Assembly: GCA_018697095.1 (NCBI GenBank) | Contig: JABHSG010000001.1 | Location: 62,001 to 126,000, forward strand | Length of the DNA: 64,000 nucleotides | Source of the DNA: an archaeon | GTDB taxonomy: Archaea > Nanobdellota > Nanobdellia > Woesearchaeales > GW2011-AR9 | Direction: 5' to 3' | In this document: positions 27,156 through 35,888 of the stretch, piece after piece | Layout: each line of letters begins with the position of its first letter | Numbering within the stretch: the first letter of the stretch is position 1 | The notes under the pieces: generated by a model | What the model saw: the letters and a program-made list of their open reading frames with translations, nothing else | What the model was told of the DNA's origin: nothing | Databases searched by the model: none | Position numbers and translations under genes: made by a program

Positions 27156-28268
27156 ATGGATGACGACTCACACACTCAAAAAATTCTTTTAGCAATAGTA
27201 ATTGTTGTAGCCATTATTGGACTATTCAACGCAACTGTTCTAAATCAAAATTTCACATTTTCCAATACAGGAGAAGCAGTTTACACTAATGAAGATAAAT
27301 CTTCAATCAACCAAGAAACAGAATCAATAAAAGAACTCATAAGGGTCGATTCAATTATTCCAGAAGAACCTTGTGAAGAAGATGAATATCTTTACACTTC
27401 AGACTACCTATTTGTTGATGACGACCTTGATTCTTACGGGACCACTCAAAAAGCATCAATTTGCCAAAAGATAGGTGGTGAATTTGAAATACCAGAAGGG
27501 TCCAGATACAATACTGACTGCGATGATACAGACCCAAGTATTTACCCAAATTCCAGAGAGATCGAATCAGATTCCAAGGATAACGACTGTGATGGCACAA
27601 TAGATGAGATAGAACCAAAAACAGAAATTTGTCCAAGTACACATCAATTAGTCATCTTATCAGGAGCTAAAGATTACGTAATTAAATCAGGCTGTTCAGG
27701 AGCTTTTGATGTCCAAATAAATTCAAATGACTTAACTCTTGATTGTCAAGGTGAAAAGATCACGCCAAACGTATGGGGACCAATTAGCATTAACAACCAA
27801 GAACGTATTACAATAAAAAATTGTGTGATCGGAAGTTCAACTTCTTCTCGAATCACAAAAGCAATTAATATCAGAAGAAGTAAGGACATCCATTTAGAAG
27901 ACATCACAATTTTAGGACTAACTGCTACAGGCTCTAAAGGTATATCAATTTCCGAAAGCAGAGGACAAACAAGTATTAGTAATAGTGGAATTGAAGGATT
28001 CGAATATGGGTTATATTTAGAAGACGCAAAAGACGTTTTTGTAATAAATTCTGAATTGACTGCAAATAACCATGGGATCTACGAAACAACTACTGACCCT
28101 ACATTACAAAACAATTTGCATTTATATTCAGTAATGTCATGTGCAAATATCCACAAAGATTTAACTTGTAGTAGTAGAAATGTTATGGTTTCAGGATCTG
28201 TAAATCAACTAGACAAATTAACTTGCACGCAATGGACAACAGCCAGTACTGATTCTTCCTCTTGTTAA
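27156..28268 (+). CDS. Membrane-anchored MopE-motif / right-handed beta-helix surface protein
   Basis: A 370-residue exported protein. One N-terminal hydrophobic anchor (residues 10-28, ILLAIVIVVAIIGLFNATV) precedes a polar linker. A MopE-type calcium-binding, Cys-bearing module follows (DDDLDSYG; CDDTDPSIYPNSREI; DNDCDGTIDE, about 88-150). From about 165 come repeated beta-helix turns (ITIKNCVIGSS, INIRRSKDIHLEDITI, LEDAKDVFVINSEL), as in parallel beta-helix carbohydrate-binding or lyase proteins. It ends with a Cys-rich segment. It should face outside the cell. A TATATATA box lies 27 nt upstream. Confidence 0.75.
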   Translation: MDDDSHTQKILLAIVIVVAIIGLFNATVLNQNFTFSNTGEAVYTNEDKSSINQETESIKELIRVDSIIPEEPCEEDEYLYTSDYLFVDDDLDSYGTTQKASICQKIGGEFEIPEGSRYNTDCDDTDPSIYPNSREIESDSKDNDCDGTIDEIEPKTEICPSTHQLVILSGAKDYVIKSGCSGAFDVQINSNDLTLDCQGEKITPNVWGPISINNQERITIKNCVIGSSTSSRITKAINIRRSKDIHLEDITILGLTATGSKGISISESRGQTSISNSGIEGFEYGLYLEDAKDVFVINSELTANNHGIYETTTDPTLQNNLHLYSVMSCANIHKDLTCSSRNVMVSGSVNQLDKLTCTQWTTASTDSSSC

Positions 28269-28307
28269 TTTATCTTTATTTTTTTAATTCTATTTTTCTG
28301 ATTAATA

Positions 28308-29684
28308 TTATTGTAAAAAAGATGAGATGACATCAAGAACTTCTTTTTTCTTCTCTTCAAGCAAAGCCTCACTATTAGCTTCAAGCCGTACCCTAACAAG
28401 TGGCTCTGTATTACTCTTACGAACAGATAACCACCAATGAAAATATTTCACATAAACGCCATCAATATCAAGGCGCTCTCCTCCCTCAAAAGCGCTACTT
28501 ACAGCTGCCAAAACAGAGTTAGCATCACTAACTTTCAAGTTTATTTCTTCTGACCCAAAATATTTTCTAAATGGCAAGATCAATTCAGACAACTTTTTCC
28601 CAGTTTTAGTCATTATATTCAAAACTTTAATTGCAGCGTAAAGGCCATCATCAATTGCATAATGATCAGAAAACATAATATGCCCAGATAACTCTCCCGC
28701 AATAATTCCACCATCATAGATTAATTTTTCTTTGTAAAATGGGTTTCCTACTCGCATAACTATTGGTTCTCCACCATTTGAACTAACAACTTCACTAACA
28801 ACTTTACTCATTCGTAAATCAAAATAAACCTTCTCTTTCAAATCACCAAGGTCTTCTGCTAAATTAGCCAATTCATGTTTAGCAAGTAATGCTAAAATCA
28901 AATCAGGCATCACAATTTTTCCAATTTCATCAACAAAGTAAGCACGGTCACCATCTCCATCAAAAAAAATCCCAATATCCCCACCAATCTCCAATACTGC
29001 CGCTTGCAGATCTGACAAATTTTCCAAGTCATGTGGATTCGCTGGATGGTTTGGAAAATTTCCATCAGGTTCAGCATACATATGTACAACCTTAGCACTG
29101 CTTTGATCAAAAAATGGTTTAGCTGTAATACTTCCAACACCATTACCATAATCACAAATAATTTTGAATCCAGAATATTCAAGTGCTGTGTCTTTACACT
29201 TTTGAATATATGCAAAACGTGCTTTAAGCTCATTAATTTCTCCTTTATTTTCAGCCAGGCTAATATTCGAAAGCTCACCTGAAATTGCCAAATCACGTAT
29301 TTTCTCAAGTCCTCCACCTAGATACAATTGTAAGGAACGAGATTTCATTAGTTTTATTCCATTATACTCCTTTGGACAATGACTAGCAGTAATCATCGCC
29401 CCCCCATCAAGGCCTAATTCAGAAAGTACAAAATTCAATGTAGGAGTTGTACAAAGTCCAAGTAAAATAACTTCGCATCCTTGGTCTGTAGCTCCACGAA
29501 TAAACTCAGAAGATATTGGTCCACTACTTTCACGCATATCGTAACCAACAACTATTTTTTTAGCAGATAAGCTAATCACTTGTGCTCGGCCAATTTTATA
29601 AGCAAGTGCTGGCGTTAAAACCTCGCTGTATATCCCACGAACATCATAAGTTCGAAAAGCATCACCCTCATTACCACTCTGCAT
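28308..29684 (-). CDS. manB: Phosphomannomutase / phosphoglucomutase
   Basis: A phosphohexomutase of about 458 residues that interconverts hexose 6- and 1-phosphates through a phosphoserine. All four active-site segments are visible: FRTYDVRG near the start, TASHCPKEYNG with the catalytic Ser (about residue 101), FFDGDGDRAYF for Mg2+, GELSGH for sugar recognition and RKSNTEPLVRVRLEA for phosphate. It feeds the nucleotide-sugar genes that follow. ATG 29684 is preferred over an upstream TTG because a TTTTTATAG box is 26 nt upstream. Substrate preference cannot be read from sequence. Confidence 0.93.
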   Translation of the reverse strand: MQSGNEGDAFRTYDVRGIYSEVLTPALAYKIGRAQVISLSAKKIVVGYDMRESSGPISSEFIRGATDQGCEVILLGLCTTPTLNFVLSELGLDGGAMITASHCPKEYNGIKLMKSRSLQLYLGGGLEKIRDLAISGELSNISLAENKGEINELKARFAYIQKCKDTALEYSGFKIICDYGNGVGSITAKPFFDQSSAKVVHMYAEPDGNFPNHPANPHDLENLSDLQAAVLEIGGDIGIFFDGDGDRAYFVDEIGKIVMPDLILALLAKHELANLAEDLGDLKEKVYFDLRMSKVVSEVVSSNGGEPIVMRVGNPFYKEKLIYDGGIIAGELSGHIMFSDHYAIDDGLYAAIKVLNIMTKTGKKLSELILPFRKYFGSEEINLKVSDANSVLAAVSSAFEGGERLDIDGVYVKYFHWWLSVRKSNTEPLVRVRLEANSEALLEEKKKEVLDVISSFLQ

Positions 29685-29738
29685 AAGCCTCAAAAGCCAA
29701 TTATCCTATAAAAACGCACTGGAATAACAAACAAAAGC

Positions 29739-29746
29739 TTTATAAA
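29739..29746 (+). promoter_or_regulatory. TATA box of 5S rRNA
   Basis: TTTATAAA is centred about 26.5 nt upstream of the first base of 5S helix I (29769). Confidence 0.6.
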
Positions 29747-29768
29747 TAACCCACGATCATAGCTCAAT

Positions 29769-29878
29769 GGACGGCCATAGGGGAAGGGATCACCTAGTTC
29801 CATTTCGAACCTAGAAGTTAAGACTTCCTCCGTTCCAAGTTGTACTGTATTTTATACGGGAACCTTGGAAAGCTGTCT
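29769..29878 (+). rRNA. rrf: 5S ribosomal RNA
   Basis: About 110 nt with the conserved 5S core: GGCCATAG near the 5' end, loop B/C sequence TTCCATTTCGAACCTAGAAG, GTTAAG, then TTGTACTG and GGGAACCTTGGAAAG. Helix I pairs GGACGGC (29769-29775) with GCTGTCT (29872-29878). The gene stands alone, with no 16S or 23S gene nearby, and is followed by a T-rich terminator. Confidence 0.92.
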
Positions 29879-29893
29879 TTCTTTTTTTCTTAA
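29878..29893 (+). terminator. T-rich terminator after 5S rRNA
   Basis: TTTCTTTTTTTCTTAA directly follows the helix I 3' strand, as expected of archaeal oligo-T termination. Confidence 0.6.
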
Positions 29894-29904
29894 TTTAGTT
29901 TTAA

Positions 29905-29990
29905 TTATTCCTTGCAAGACTAAGCACAGCGCAAGTCTGCTCGTATGTCAACCGGACGTGACAGTTGTTGTGAAAGCTGTCTTTCTTTTT
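29905..29990 (+). ncRNA. Candidate small structured RNA downstream of 5S
   Basis: In an otherwise AT-rich spacer, about 29912-29966 is near 50% G+C and folds into short hairpins: GC(A)AGACT with AGTCTGC, TGTCA with TGACA, and GACAG with CTGTC. The last is followed by the repeated T-rich terminator. No long ORF is present. AT-rich TATA-like sequence lies at 29890-29909. No RNA family is recognised. Confidence 0.4.
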
Positions 29991-30076
29991 TTCTTAACTT
30001 ATCTTTAAAATATTTATTAACAAGATTCTCTCATTGCACAACGCTTTTAAACAAATTCTAAGAGTTCACCATTTTG

Positions 30077-31501
30077 ATGGAACCTGAGCTAAAACTCAAA
30101 ACACTCAATGATTACAAACATACTTCTCTAAAGGTACTTCATAGAAAACTAGGTGAATTCTTCAAAAATGAAAAAGAGATAACAATTGATAATATCAAAC
30201 AAAATGTCAATAAAATAAATGCTTACAAAAACCTAGCAAAACTTAAACCACTTAACAAAGATCAAGTTTACATTCTTGATGATAAAAAAGCAAATACTAA
30301 GCCAGCAGAAGAATGCATAATTAACGGAAGGTTTTTTTGGGAACACGCCTGTGCTGGTGAAGCAACCAGGCTAGGCCTTGGCACAAAATATCTTCTAAAC
30401 CCCTCTAATTTCAAAAAAGAAGAAGTAATCAATTTAATTAGAAAGGAAAAAGAAAATAATGGTAAATCTCTTTCAGAAGAAAAAAAACAAGAATTAATGC
30501 AAGATATGCCAGAGCCTAATACCCTTCTACCTTTAACTTTAGGTCAACGTCACATGATCCAAATTATTTACGACTTAACACTTCTTGCAAAAAAAAACAA
30601 GCTTCCAAAGCAAGAGATTATCCAAAAGCAAGAGATGTTAATTATTCTTAATAAAAAAACAGCTCAAACAATCATCAAAGAATGGCAAACTCACAATTTT
30701 TATTCATTCAAAGAAGATAACATTTATTTCATGATTCAAGAAGACTTTCATGGAATCACAAAAAATGGCGATAATACTTTTCATTATGATAGGTCTCAAG
30801 AGAGTAACAAACGCCTTCACAACCATGGCCAAATGATGATGCAAAAAATGCATGATAATTCTATTTTTCATTTCAAAAAAAGTTTATTAGACAACACATA
30901 TGAAAAAAACACCTTATCTCAAGATGATTATCTAAGTCTTCTTAAAAAACATAAAGACATGGTTTCTTTTAATATCGAAGATGTTGGTTATTTGACTTCT
31001 TCAATTGATTATCCTTCTTTATCTAAAGCACTACAACTTGGAAACCTAGGCTATGGGATGGTCATGGAAATTGTTGGACAAAACAAAGCTAAACCTCAAT
31101 CTGGAGGTGCTGCTTTTTATGACCCAATTCTTAACAAAAATGTAATGGTTGAAAGTTTCATGCTTGATGGGATTACTCCTGAAGAGATTACTTTTCTAAA
31201 CAAAAATTTTAATCATTACCCTAATCCCTCAATCACAATGCAAACTCTGCAAAAAGAATGTTTACATATGCCAATCAAAATTAAAACAGCAGAAAATGGC
31301 AAAGAATATATCTATTTTGAGCCAGTCCAAGGTGACATGAATTTTCTTGTAAAAACAGCTTTTATTATGAGAAAAGAATTAAAAGCAATTTCTAATTGGA
31401 AATCTCCAGCGACAACTCCTGCTACATTAAAAGCAATGAAACTTCAAGACAAGCAAATAGGTTTCAAAGAATTAGCGCAAAACCTTGGATTCCTAAATTA
31501 G
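30077..31501 (+). CDS. UDP-sugar pyrophosphorylase-like (UDPGP/UAP family) protein
   Basis: A 474-residue protein. The segment CAGEATRLGLGTKYLL (residues 93-108 of the longer form) resembles the nucleotide-binding loop GG-x-G-TRLG of UDP-GlcNAc/UDP-glucose pyrophosphorylases, but with AGEATRLG in place of the usual glycine-rich loop. Later family-like stretches are a strand with MIQEDFHG and FNIEDVGY, and SGGAAFYDPILNK. It would make a UDP-sugar from sugar 1-phosphate and UTP. That fits its place between a phosphohexomutase and UDP-sugar dehydrogenase. It is divergent, so activity is uncertain. ATG 30077 lies 28 nt after a TTTTAAAC box that recurs before the next gene. Confidence 0.55.
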   Translation: MEPELKLKTLNDYKHTSLKVLHRKLGEFFKNEKEITIDNIKQNVNKINAYKNLAKLKPLNKDQVYILDDKKANTKPAEECIINGRFFWEHACAGEATRLGLGTKYLLNPSNFKKEEVINLIRKEKENNGKSLSEEKKQELMQDMPEPNTLLPLTLGQRHMIQIIYDLTLLAKKNKLPKQEIIQKQEMLIILNKKTAQTIIKEWQTHNFYSFKEDNIYFMIQEDFHGITKNGDNTFHYDRSQESNKRLHNHGQMMMQKMHDNSIFHFKKSLLDNTYEKNTLSQDDYLSLLKKHKDMVSFNIEDVGYLTSSIDYPSLSKALQLGNLGYGMVMEIVGQNKAKPQSGGAAFYDPILNKNVMVESFMLDGITPEEITFLNKNFNHYPNPSITMQTLQKECLHMPIKIKTAENGKEYIYFEPVQGDMNFLVKTAFIMRKELKAISNWKSPATTPATLKAMKLQDKQIGFKELAQNLGFLN

Positions 31502-31544
31502 ACATACATAACACTTTTAAACAGATTCTAAAGATTCTTCTATC

Positions 31545-32897
31545 ATGAAAATCGCAATATTTGGAACTGGATATGTTGGCCTTGTAACTGGAGCCTGCCT
31601 AGCAAATCTTGGACATCATGTAACCTGCGTTGATATCGATGAAAATAAAATAAATTCTATCAAACAAGGCATTATTCCTTTTTACGAACCTGGCCTTCCA
31701 AAACTAGTAAAAAATAATATTCAAAAAAAAAGGCTTCAATTTACTACTGATGCTAAAACAGCAATAAATGAAGCGCAAGCTATTTTCAACTGCGTAGGAA
31801 CTCCAGGTAAAGAAGATGGCTCAGCTAACCTTGAATACGTATTCCAAGTCACCAAAACTGTAGCGGTTCACACCCCTAGCGATCAATTCAAGATTCTAAT
31901 TAACAAAAGTACAGTACCACCAGGCACAGCAAAAAGCTGCCAAAAATTAATCAAAGAAACAAATCCAAGTAGTCAAGTCCAAATTTTATCTAATCCAGAA
32001 TTTCTAAAAGAAGGAGCAGCAGTTCACGATTTCACACACCCAGATAGAATTGTAGTTGGAACAAACCAAACCACTACAAAAAATAATGAACTTATAGAAA
32101 AAGCAAAATCCCTAATTAGAAAAATCTACCTTGGACGTTCCAGATTATACATTCCTTTTATTGAGACTTCATGGGAAACTTCAGAAATAATCAAATACGC
32201 AAGTAACGCATTTTTAGCAACCAAAATCTCTTTTATTAATGAAGTTGCAAACATCGCAGACATTGCAAATGCTGACATCAAAGTAATTGCTCAAGCAATG
32301 GGTATGGACTACCGTATTTCTTCAAAATTTCTTGGTGCAGGTGTTGGTTATGGTGGATCATGTTTTCCAAAAGACGTAAGAGCACTTGCAAATACTGCAA
32401 AACAATTCGGCTACACAGCAAACTTACTAACGCAAGTAGATCTAACCAATAAGGCTCAAAAGGACGTTTTACCAAACAAAATACTAAACTATTTCCAAAA
32501 TAAGATTGAAAATAAAACTATCACGGTTCTAGGCCTTAGTTTCAAACCAAAAACTTCAGACATGCGTGAAGCCCCATCAACACATATCATCAAAAAGCTA
32601 ATTCAAAATGGTGCTAAAATCAAAGCATATGACCCTATAGCAATTGAAGAAGCAAAGCACTTATTCACAGAAAATGAACTTCAATCAATCACTTTTACTC
32701 AAAGTCAAAAAGATGCGACAACCAATACAGAAGCAATTGCTTTAATCACAGAATGGGATGAGTTTAGAACTCTTGATTTTGAATCCCTGAAAATTGAAGC
32801 ACCTAATTGTCATGTTATTTTTGATGGAAGAAACATCTACGAACCAGACCAAGTTATCGAAGCTGGTTTTGATTATGTAGGGATTGGAAGGCAGTAA
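31545..32897 (+). CDS. ugd: UDP-glucose / nucleotide-sugar 6-dehydrogenase
   Basis: A 450-residue NAD-dependent dehydrogenase oxidising the C6 alcohol of a UDP-hexose to the acid. It has the N-terminal Rossmann motif IFGTGYVGLVTGACLA (residues 4-19), STVPPGT, the PEFLKEG segment with catalytic Glu, and the nucleophile Cys273 in GGSCFPKDVRAL. The C-terminal domain has LGLSFKPKTSDMREAPS. The product would be UDP-glucuronate or a related UDP-uronate, which suits the epimerase at 34753. Its promoter (CTTTTAAACAGATTCTAA) closely matches that of the preceding gene. Confidence 0.94.
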   Translation: MKIAIFGTGYVGLVTGACLANLGHHVTCVDIDENKINSIKQGIIPFYEPGLPKLVKNNIQKKRLQFTTDAKTAINEAQAIFNCVGTPGKEDGSANLEYVFQVTKTVAVHTPSDQFKILINKSTVPPGTAKSCQKLIKETNPSSQVQILSNPEFLKEGAAVHDFTHPDRIVVGTNQTTTKNNELIEKAKSLIRKIYLGRSRLYIPFIETSWETSEIIKYASNAFLATKISFINEVANIADIANADIKVIAQAMGMDYRISSKFLGAGVGYGGSCFPKDVRALANTAKQFGYTANLLTQVDLTNKAQKDVLPNKILNYFQNKIENKTITVLGLSFKPKTSDMREAPSTHIIKKLIQNGAKIKAYDPIAIEEAKHLFTENELQSITFTQSQKDATTNTEAIALITEWDEFRTLDFESLKIEAPNCHVIFDGRNIYEPDQVIEAGFDYVGIGRQ

Positions 32898-32933
32898 ACT
32901 ATAAATAAAAAATCTAAATAATTCTATTTAAAA

Positions 32934-33785
32934 ATGAAAGCAATAATTTTAGCAGCAGGTTTTGGGTCGCGTCTGCAAAACGACATAAATAATAACCAAG
33001 CATATTCTTACCTTAAGAATATTCCAAAAGGCCTTTTGCCAATTGCAAATAAACCAATTTTAAGTTATTGGGCTAAAAAAATCAAAGCATATACACCAAT
33101 CACTGAAATTTTTGTAGTTACAAATTCATTACATTTTAATCAATTCGTTTCTTGGGCAAAACAAGAAGACATTCCAGAAAAAAATATTTTAAAAAATACT
33201 TGTTGTGACAACAATAAGCGAAATGGTGCAATTGTAGATTTCTTGCACCCAATAAAACACTTTAATATTGAAGATGAAGATATTTTTCTGATTGCTAGTG
33301 ACACTCTTCTTTCAAAAGATTTTAGCCTTACAAAAATGCATAAAACCTGGACTGAAAACCAAATTTTACATGGACCAAGTAACCAAATTTGTGCTTATCC
33401 TTTAAATTCAAAAGAACTTGTTTCAAAATATGGGATTGTAGAAATAGACCAAAACAAACAAGATAAAAATTACACAAAAGTCCTTTCTTGTAAAGAAAAA
33501 CCAAAACCAAATGAAACTAATTCAATTCTTGCCTGCCCAGCAGTTTACATTCTTTCCAAAGAATCACTTCCAATTATTAAAAACACCCTTAAACAAAAAT
33601 TAAAAAATCCAAAAACACATCATGAAAAAGACATTATGGGAAAAGTCATCGGTTGGACTTACAAAACAATCCCTACATTCACTTTGCAAATAGAAGAACG
33701 TTTTGATATTGGAAATTTACAAAGCTACATTGAAACAGATGAATTTTTTAAATCATTAAAAACTAGAAGATTATCAAAAAATTAA
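32934..33785 (+). CDS. Sugar-phosphate nucleotidyltransferase
   Basis: A 283-residue enzyme of the NTP_transferase family (RmlA/GalU-like). The N-terminal signature is MKAIILAAGFGSRLQNDI, followed after 20 residues by PKGLLPIANKPIL. The mid-protein has VFLIASDTLL-type metal-binding strand (DIFLIASDTLLS). It couples a sugar 1-phosphate to a nucleotide to make an NDP-sugar. The short length without a left-handed beta helix is nearer RmlA/GalU than GlmU. An unusual insertion with Cys-Cys (NTCCDNNKRNG) follows the substrate loop. The C-terminus overlaps the stop of the convergent Nudix-like gene by 4 nt. Confidence 0.85.
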   Translation: MKAIILAAGFGSRLQNDINNNQAYSYLKNIPKGLLPIANKPILSYWAKKIKAYTPITEIFVVTNSLHFNQFVSWAKQEDIPEKNILKNTCCDNNKRNGAIVDFLHPIKHFNIEDEDIFLIASDTLLSKDFSLTKMHKTWTENQILHGPSNQICAYPLNSKELVSKYGIVEIDQNKQDKNYTKVLSCKEKPKPNETNSILACPAVYILSKESLPIIKNTLKQKLKNPKTHHEKDIMGKVIGWTYKTIPTFTLQIEERFDIGNLQSYIETDEFFKSLKTRRLSKN

Positions 33786-34717
33786 AAACCACTAAGTTCT
33801 AATAATTCTTTTCTTGCAGCCTCATCTTTTCTTAAAAATTGAAGCACTTTTTGAGAATAAGGTCTCAATCTAAATGCAAGCAAATTTTCAACTCTACCTT
33901 GAGGGCTACTTTGACCTTGAAAATCCAATACTTGACAATCAGGGTAATTTGAGATATCTTCTAAAGGGATCAAAACAACTCCACCAATCTCTGGACTACC
34001 ATCGTCCTGTTCAACTAATAGCCTATGCCCTTTTTCCATATATGAAATCAATTTAGATTTATCACCAAGCCTAAGCAATTTTACTAGATTAACAGCACCA
34101 GTCTTTCCTTCAGAGACTAAATATCTAAAACCAGTTAAAGATCCAGAATACTCCTCTAAAAAACCACTAGTCAAATCTTCACCAACTTCTTCTCTAAAAG
34201 ATTCTTCAATTGGATTTCTAGAAGCCAGATGATTAGCATCGACATGTCCTGCCGCAATACCAGTAAATATTTGCCCTTGTCCAAGAGCCCCAACACCACG
34301 TAAATGGCAAACTAATTTATATCTCCCTCCATCATCTTCATCTTTAATCACTGACCATAATGATGTATTCAATATATTTGGAGAATACCTTGCCATCTCT
34401 TGTGGTTCAGTATCTAACTCTGCTACTCTCTCCATCGCATTACGAAAAAAATAATTTGTTCTGTTAACTTTTCCTCTAACAATACCTCCATCAATGTTAA
34501 GTCCAATAACAGAAGTTACCGCTCCATTATGTTTAAAGTCCGCTCGTTCATGTTCTGGGATCACATTATATGCCGCAAGAATATCTGAATGAAAGCTCCC
34601 CTCAGCACGTAAAACATCTTCAAACTGTAGATCATAACCACTAATTCTATGTACACCAACTCTTGGAACAAAAGAATTCACTGAACCTCTACCTGCCACA
34701 AACCCTCTCGCAGTCAT
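33782..34717 (-). CDS. Nudix-like hydrolase
   Basis: A 311-residue protein. A Nudix-type core is centred on FTGIAAGHVD (residues 151-160), then ESFREEVGEDL (172-182), which matches the C-terminal half of the Nudix box (EExG). The preceding Arg-Glu pair is replaced by ESF, so the box is imperfect. Nudix enzymes hydrolyse nucleoside diphosphates linked to another moiety. Among nucleotide-sugar genes it could clean up NDP-sugars, but that is inferred. About 130 N-terminal residues have no recognisable fold. It is divergent from the epimerase gene with 35 bp between starts. Confidence 0.55.
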   Translation of the reverse strand: MTARGFVAGRGSVNSFVPRVGVHRISGYDLQFEDVLRAEGSFHSDILAAYNVIPEHERADFKHNGAVTSVIGLNIDGGIVRGKVNRTNYFFRNAMERVAELDTEPQEMARYSPNILNTSLWSVIKDEDDGGRYKLVCHLRGVGALGQGQIFTGIAAGHVDANHLASRNPIEESFREEVGEDLTSGFLEEYSGSLTGFRYLVSEGKTGAVNLVKLLRLGDKSKLISYMEKGHRLLVEQDDGSPEIGGVVLIPLEDISNYPDCQVLDFQGQSSPQGRVENLLAFRLRPYSQKVLQFLRKDEAARKELLELSGF

Positions 34718-34752
34718 AATCTTTAAATAGATTTATGAAAAAGGACACTATA

Positions 34753-35886
34753 ATGAACATTCTAATAACTGGGGCAGCAGGATTCATTGGATCCCACTTA
34801 GCCCGTAATTTAATCTGGCGAGGTGACAATGTAATTGGACTTGACAATTTCAATGATTACTATCCACGTAAATGCAAAGAATTCAATGTAGACTTAGTTC
34901 ACCTATCAGCAAACCAAGGTTCTAAAATATTTCCACAAGAAGAACTAGGCCCAGTATATGACAAACTTCTAAGCTACAATAATAAAACAACTCAAAACAC
35001 CCCTCAATCAACTCCTGGAACTTTCCATTTCCATGAAGCTGACATCACAAACCTAGATCAGCTAAAAGAAATTTTTCAAAATCACAAAATTGATGCAATT
35101 ATTCACTTAGCAGCTATGGCAGGAGTTCCTATGTCTACTAAAAATCCACTTCTTTATACTAAAGTAAATGTGCAAGGAACAACAAATTTACTAACTCTAA
35201 CAACTGACAAGCAAAAAGAAAATAAAAATCCAATAAAATTCCTATTCGCTTCCTCTTCTTCAGTTTACGGCCACAGAGAAAAAGAAAACTTCTTTGTAAC
35301 TGAGCAAGACGACATCACAAAAGCTAGATCAGTTTATGGAGCAACTAAAGTAGCAGGTGAAGTTCTCTGTCATTCTTTCCATACCAGTTTCAATCTTAAA
35401 GTTGCAAATATCAGAATCTTCGGACCAATTTACGGACCACTCCAACGTCCTTTTGGAATGCTACACCAACGTGCAATAAATTACACTCACAATAATAAAA
35501 CTCTACAAATCTATGGTAGAGATGGCCTTAAAACAGCTAAAGATGCAACCTACATTGAAGACGAAGTAAAAGGAATCATTCAGATATTAGACTCAGACTT
35601 TAACTATGAAATTTACAATATAGGAACTCAGAATCCACTTCCAATAAAGCACTGGCTTGAATGCATCAAAAAAGCATTTGAAAAACAAGATTCTCTAAAT
35701 CCAAAAGAACTCAAAATAGAAATTGTTGAAGCTGACAAAGCAGATGTTGCAAGTAGCGCAGATATTTCTAAAGCAAAAAAACTTCTAAACTACGAGCCAA
35801 CAACCTCAATGCAAGAAGGAATCAATCGTCAAGTAGAAGTATTCAATCTAATGCCTAAATGGTATAAGGAAATGCAAGACGTCTAA
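34753..35886 (+). CDS. NAD-dependent nucleotide-sugar epimerase (UDP-glucuronate 4-epimerase-like)
   Basis: An extended short-chain dehydrogenase of about 377 residues. It has the NAD-binding start MNILITGAAGFIGSHLA, then GLDNFNDYYPRKCKE, a signature of UDP-glucuronate/UDP-galacturonate epimerases, SSSSVYG, and the catalytic YGATK (Tyr-xxx-Lys). A C-terminal substrate domain is present (IRIFGPIYGPLQRP). An insertion of about 40 residues follows the NDYYPRK segment. With ugd it would make UDP-galacturonate. ATG 34753 is preferred to 34735 because the TTTAAATA box at 34722-34729 is 27 nt upstream. Confidence 0.88.
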   Translation: MNILITGAAGFIGSHLARNLIWRGDNVIGLDNFNDYYPRKCKEFNVDLVHLSANQGSKIFPQEELGPVYDKLLSYNNKTTQNTPQSTPGTFHFHEADITNLDQLKEIFQNHKIDAIIHLAAMAGVPMSTKNPLLYTKVNVQGTTNLLTLTTDKQKENKNPIKFLFASSSSVYGHREKENFFVTEQDDITKARSVYGATKVAGEVLCHSFHTSFNLKVANIRIFGPIYGPLQRPFGMLHQRAINYTHNNKTLQIYGRDGLKTAKDATYIEDEVKGIIQILDSDFNYEIYNIGTQNPLPIKHWLECIKKAFEKQDSLNPKELKIEIVEADKADVASSADISKAKKLLNYEPTTSMQEGINRQVEVFNLMPKWYKEMQDV

Positions 35887-35888
35887 TT

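Larger units (their letters stand above)
29868..29997 (+). repeat. 26-bp direct repeat of the 5S 3' end and terminator
   Basis: The 26 bases at 29868-29893 (start GAAAGCTGTC, then the T-rich tract) recur without mismatch at 29972-29997, 104 bp downstream. Confidence 0.8.

Noticed and set aside
29749-29900. Full rRNA operon
   Set aside because: Only 5S-like sequence is present; the flanks encode a phosphohexomutase and a UDPGP-like protein.
34735-34752. Upstream ATG for the epimerase gene
   Set aside because: It lies only 9 nt from the TATA box, while ATG 34753 has the usual 27-nt spacing and begins the Rossmann motif.
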